This document shows, one piece after another, positions 5,409 to 7,141 of a stretch of 7,141 nucleotides of DNA. The notes below the pieces were generated by a model. That model searched no databases, was not told the DNA's origin, and worked only from the letters and a program-made list of their open reading frames with translations. The first letter of the stretch is position 1, and the number at the start of each line of letters is the position of its first letter. Both the position numbers and the translations under genes were made by a program. The DNA is from an uncultured Eubacteriales bacterium (GTDB taxonomy: Bacteria > Bacillota > Clostridia > Peptostreptococcales > Anaerovoracaceae): positions 1 through 7,141 of the forward strand of contig CADBSL010000017.1 of assembly GCA_902797345.1 (NCBI GenBank). The letters run 5' to 3'.

Positions 5409-6692
5409 ATGAAAAAAGTACTAGTCGTGGGCGGCGGCGGCCGGGAGCACGCGATCTGCTGGAAACTGGCCCAAAGCCCTAAAATCGATAAACTATATTG
5501 CGCACCCGGCAATGCCGGCATCGCCTCGGTGGCAGAATGCGTTGGTATCAGCGCGGAAGACGTGGAGGGGATCTGCGCCTTCGCCAAAGAACACGCCATC
5601 GACATGGCGGTGATCGGACCGGAAGTGCCCCTGGCTATGGGGATCGTGGACGCACTGGAGGCGGAAGGCATCGCAGCCTTCGGTCCCAATAAAAAATGCG
5701 CCCAGCTGGAAGCCAGCAAATCCTTCACAAAAGCTTTCCTGGCACGGCATGATATCCCCACCGCAAAATACAGCGAATATACGGATAAAGCAGCCCTGGA
5801 AAAAGCCATCGGCATTTACGGCTACCCCATGGTGATCAAAGCCGACGGACTGGCCGCCGGCAAAGGCGTGGTCCTGGCTCAAAACGCCGAAGAGGCTCAA
5901 AAGGCCATCGATGATATGATGGGCGACAAAGTCTTCGGCAGCGCCGGGGACCTGGTGGTGGTGGAGGAATGCCTCACCGGCATCGAAGCCTCCATGCTCT
6001 GCTTCGTGGACGAACACACCATCGTCCCCATGGAATCCGCCCAGGATTACAAGCGGATCTTTGATAACGACGAAGGTCCCAACACCGGCGGGATGGGTTC
6101 CTACTCCCCCAGCCTGGTCTTCACGGACGAAGTGAAGCAGCAGATCTGGGACCGGATCCTGGCCCCCACCCTGAAAGGTTTCCAGGAAGACGGCCTGGAT
6201 TTCAAAGGCGTCCTCTTCGTGGGGCTGATGATCTCCAAAGACGGTCCTAAGGTCATCGAATTCAACAACCGCTTCGGGGATCCGGAATGCCAGTCCGTTC
6301 TGATGCGGCTGGATACGGACCTATATGACATCTTCGATGCGGTGATCCACAATAAGCTGGCGGAACAGGAAATCAAGTGGAAGGATCAGCGGGCGGTGAC
6401 CATCGTCCTGGCTTCGGAAGGCTACCCCGGCAGCTATCCCAAGGGAAGAGTCATCACCGGTCTGGACGCAGCGGACGGTTCAGAGGACTTAGTGATCTTC
6501 CACGCCGGCACCAAATTCGACGGCGATGATATCGTTACCTCCGGCGGCAGAGTCCTGGGTGCTTCTGCTCTTGGTAAAGACCACGACGAAGCCCGGGCCA
6601 AAGCCTACGAGCTGGCGAAAAAGATCCACTTCGACGGCGCTCATTTCAGAAACGACATCGGGCTGCTGCACTCCACGGAGAAAGAGTCTTAA
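5409..6692 (+). CDS. purD: PurD, phosphoribosylamine-glycine ligase (GAR synthetase)
   Basis: PurD joins glycine to 5-phosphoribosylamine using ATP, making GAR, the substrate of PurN. The 427-residue length is normal for a stand-alone bacterial PurD. The N-terminal domain has GGGGREHA (8-15), PGNAG (33-37) and GPEVPL (70-75). The ATP-grasp core shows KADGLAAGKGVV (144-155), GIEAS (191-195), FDNDEGPNTGGMGSYSP (218-234), and the metal/ATP-binding stretch FNNRFGDPECQ (285-295). The start at 5409 follows AAGGAG (5397-5402) with a 6-base spacer. The gap to purH is 95 bases and holds a hairpin and a 7-bp repeat array. As the product of the PurF step is very unstable, PurD is the natural functional partner of whichever enzyme makes phosphoribosylamine, including possibly the PurF-like protein encoded here. 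Its final codons lie in a third 7-bp array, and a terminator follows 29 bases after the stop. Confidence 0.97.
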   Translation: MKKVLVVGGGGREHAICWKLAQSPKIDKLYCAPGNAGIASVAECVGISAEDVEGICAFAKEHAIDMAVIGPEVPLAMGIVDALEAEGIAAFGPNKKCAQLEASKSFTKAFLARHDIPTAKYSEYTDKAALEKAIGIYGYPMVIKADGLAAGKGVVLAQNAEEAQKAIDDMMGDKVFGSAGDLVVVEECLTGIEASMLCFVDEHTIVPMESAQDYKRIFDNDEGPNTGGMGSYSPSLVFTDEVKQQIWDRILAPTLKGFQEDGLDFKGVLFVGLMISKDGPKVIEFNNRFGDPECQSVLMRLDTDLYDIFDAVIHNKLAEQEIKWKDQRAVTIVLASEGYPGSYPKGRVITGLDAADGSEDLVIFHAGTKFDGDDIVTSGGRVLGASALGKDHDEARAKAYELAKKIHFDGAHFRNDIGLLHSTEKES

Positions 6693-6712
6693 GACTGGAG
6701 TCTGGAGTCATA
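6685..6712 (+). repeat. 7-bp tandem repeat array across the purD stop codon
   Basis: Four units begin at 6685, 6692, 6699 and 6706: AGTCTTA, AGACTGG, AGTCTGG and AGTCATA. The core is AGTC/AGAC and not AGCT as in the other two arrays, but the 7-base period and the position over a gene's 3' end are the same. The purD stop (6690-6692) lies inside the array. No ribosome binding site follows; a terminator does. Confidence 0.65.
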
Positions 6713-6721
6713 TAATCAATA

Positions 6722-6757
6722 AAAAACCGGATGCTCTTGATCGAGCTTCCGGTTTTT
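6722..6757 (+). terminator. Rho-independent, probably bidirectional terminator of the purine operon
   Basis: AAAAACCGGA (6722-6731) pairs with TCCGGTTTTT (6748-6757). GCTC (6733-6736) pairs with GAGC (6743-6746) around the loop TTGATC, with one T-T mismatch between the two stem parts. The T-run ending the stem (6753-6757, then CTTT) serves the + strand. The A-run at its start (6721-6726) gives a U-tract on the - strand, so it can also end the convergent membrane-protein gene that stops at 6782. Confidence 0.93.
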
Positions 6758-6781
6758 CTTTATGAATAAGATTCCGATTTG

Positions 6782-7141
6782 TTATTCCTCTTCTACCACA
6801 TGGGCCTTCGCCTGCCGCAGGACCATATAAATGGAATAGACATAGACCACGGACAGGAAGATGTTCACGTACATATTGCTGCGAAGGAGGACCATCAACA
6901 GGATGAAGGCTCCCGTCAGCACCGTCAGGCGAATATAGTACCTCTTGTTCGGTTGGTCGATCTTCTTCAGGTGCCCTTTCAACGCAAACATGAACAGATA
7001 GTATGCCACGATGGAGATCACGATGAACAGGACCTTTGGCAACAGGGCGATCTCCCCTTCCCGCATAAACTCCAGGGAAGTGGTGATATTGTTCATGGCA
7101 AAGATGATGAAGATATGGATCCCCAGGTACAGCATCCCGTC
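6782..7141 (-). CDS. Unrecognised small multi-pass membrane protein (probably 5' partial)
   Basis: I do not recognise this protein. The - strand frame is open from the right edge to the stop at 6782-6784. The first ATG in view is at 7133-7135 and would give 117 residues, but two more codons are open to the edge and no ribosome binding site is visible, so the true start may lie outside the window. Numbered from that ATG, there are four hydrophobic stretches: about 1-14, 34-52, 69-84 and 88-107. The first is short for a membrane helix, which supports a missing N-terminal part. Lys/Arg-rich connectors (residues 53-69, with KGHLKK and NKRYY) follow helix 2, and the tail ends in acidic EEE. The gene converges on purD and shares its terminator, so it is not part of the purine operon and no functional link can be inferred. 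Confidence 0.6.
   Translation of the reverse strand, partial: DGMLYLGIHIFIIFAMNNITTSLEFMREGEIALLPKVLFIVISIVAYYLFMFALKGHLKKIDQPNKRYYIRLTVLTGAFILLMVLLRSNMYVNIFLSVVYVYSIYMVLRQAKAHVVEEE

Noticed and set aside
6711..6716. TATAAT after purD as a promoter
   Set aside because: There is no TG extension or -35 hexamer, and a terminator starts 6 bases downstream.

Overview
The window holds most of a de novo purine biosynthesis operon, read left to right on the + strand, followed by a convergent gene on the - strand. The order is purE, purM, purN, a purF-like gene, purH, purD, then a strong terminator. The encoded enzymes act at the PRPP end (PurF-like, PurD, PurN), the middle (PurM, PurE) and the last two steps (PurH) of IMP synthesis. 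The genes for the FGAR amidotransferase (purL/Q/S), SAICAR synthetase (purC), adenylosuccinate lyase (purB) and N5-CAIR synthetase (purK) are not in view. They may lie upstream, because the window starts exactly at the purE ATG.

Protein motifs, purine-rich Shine-Dalgarno sequences (AAGGAG/AGGAGG) before most genes, short gene spacing and codons favouring G/C in third position suggest a moderately GC-rich anaerobic member of the Bacillota (Clostridia or Negativicutes). This is inference; no rRNA or other lineage marker is present.

Region by region: purE (1-486) runs into an array of 7-bp repeats that spans its stop codon and ends just before the purM Shine-Dalgarno. purM and purN overlap by 7 bases. 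Between purN and the purF-like gene, a 177-bp gap carries a rod-like inverted repeat of about 128 bases and a perfect extended -10 promoter motif. The purF-like gene (2344-3771) and purH (3781-5313) are tightly coupled. The purH-purD gap (95 bp) has a hairpin and a second 7-bp repeat array. purD (5409-6692) ends in a third 7-bp array with a different sequence, then a hairpin terminator that would work in both directions. A small multi-pass membrane protein on the - strand (6782-7141) runs off the right edge.

The most notable features are three. First, the PurF-like protein has kept the PRPP-binding and iron-sulfur cluster residues but has lost the catalytic cysteine and the other recognisable glutaminase residues. 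Second, there is an unassigned structured element just upstream of it. Third, period-7 repeat arrays recur at gene ends within this one operon.
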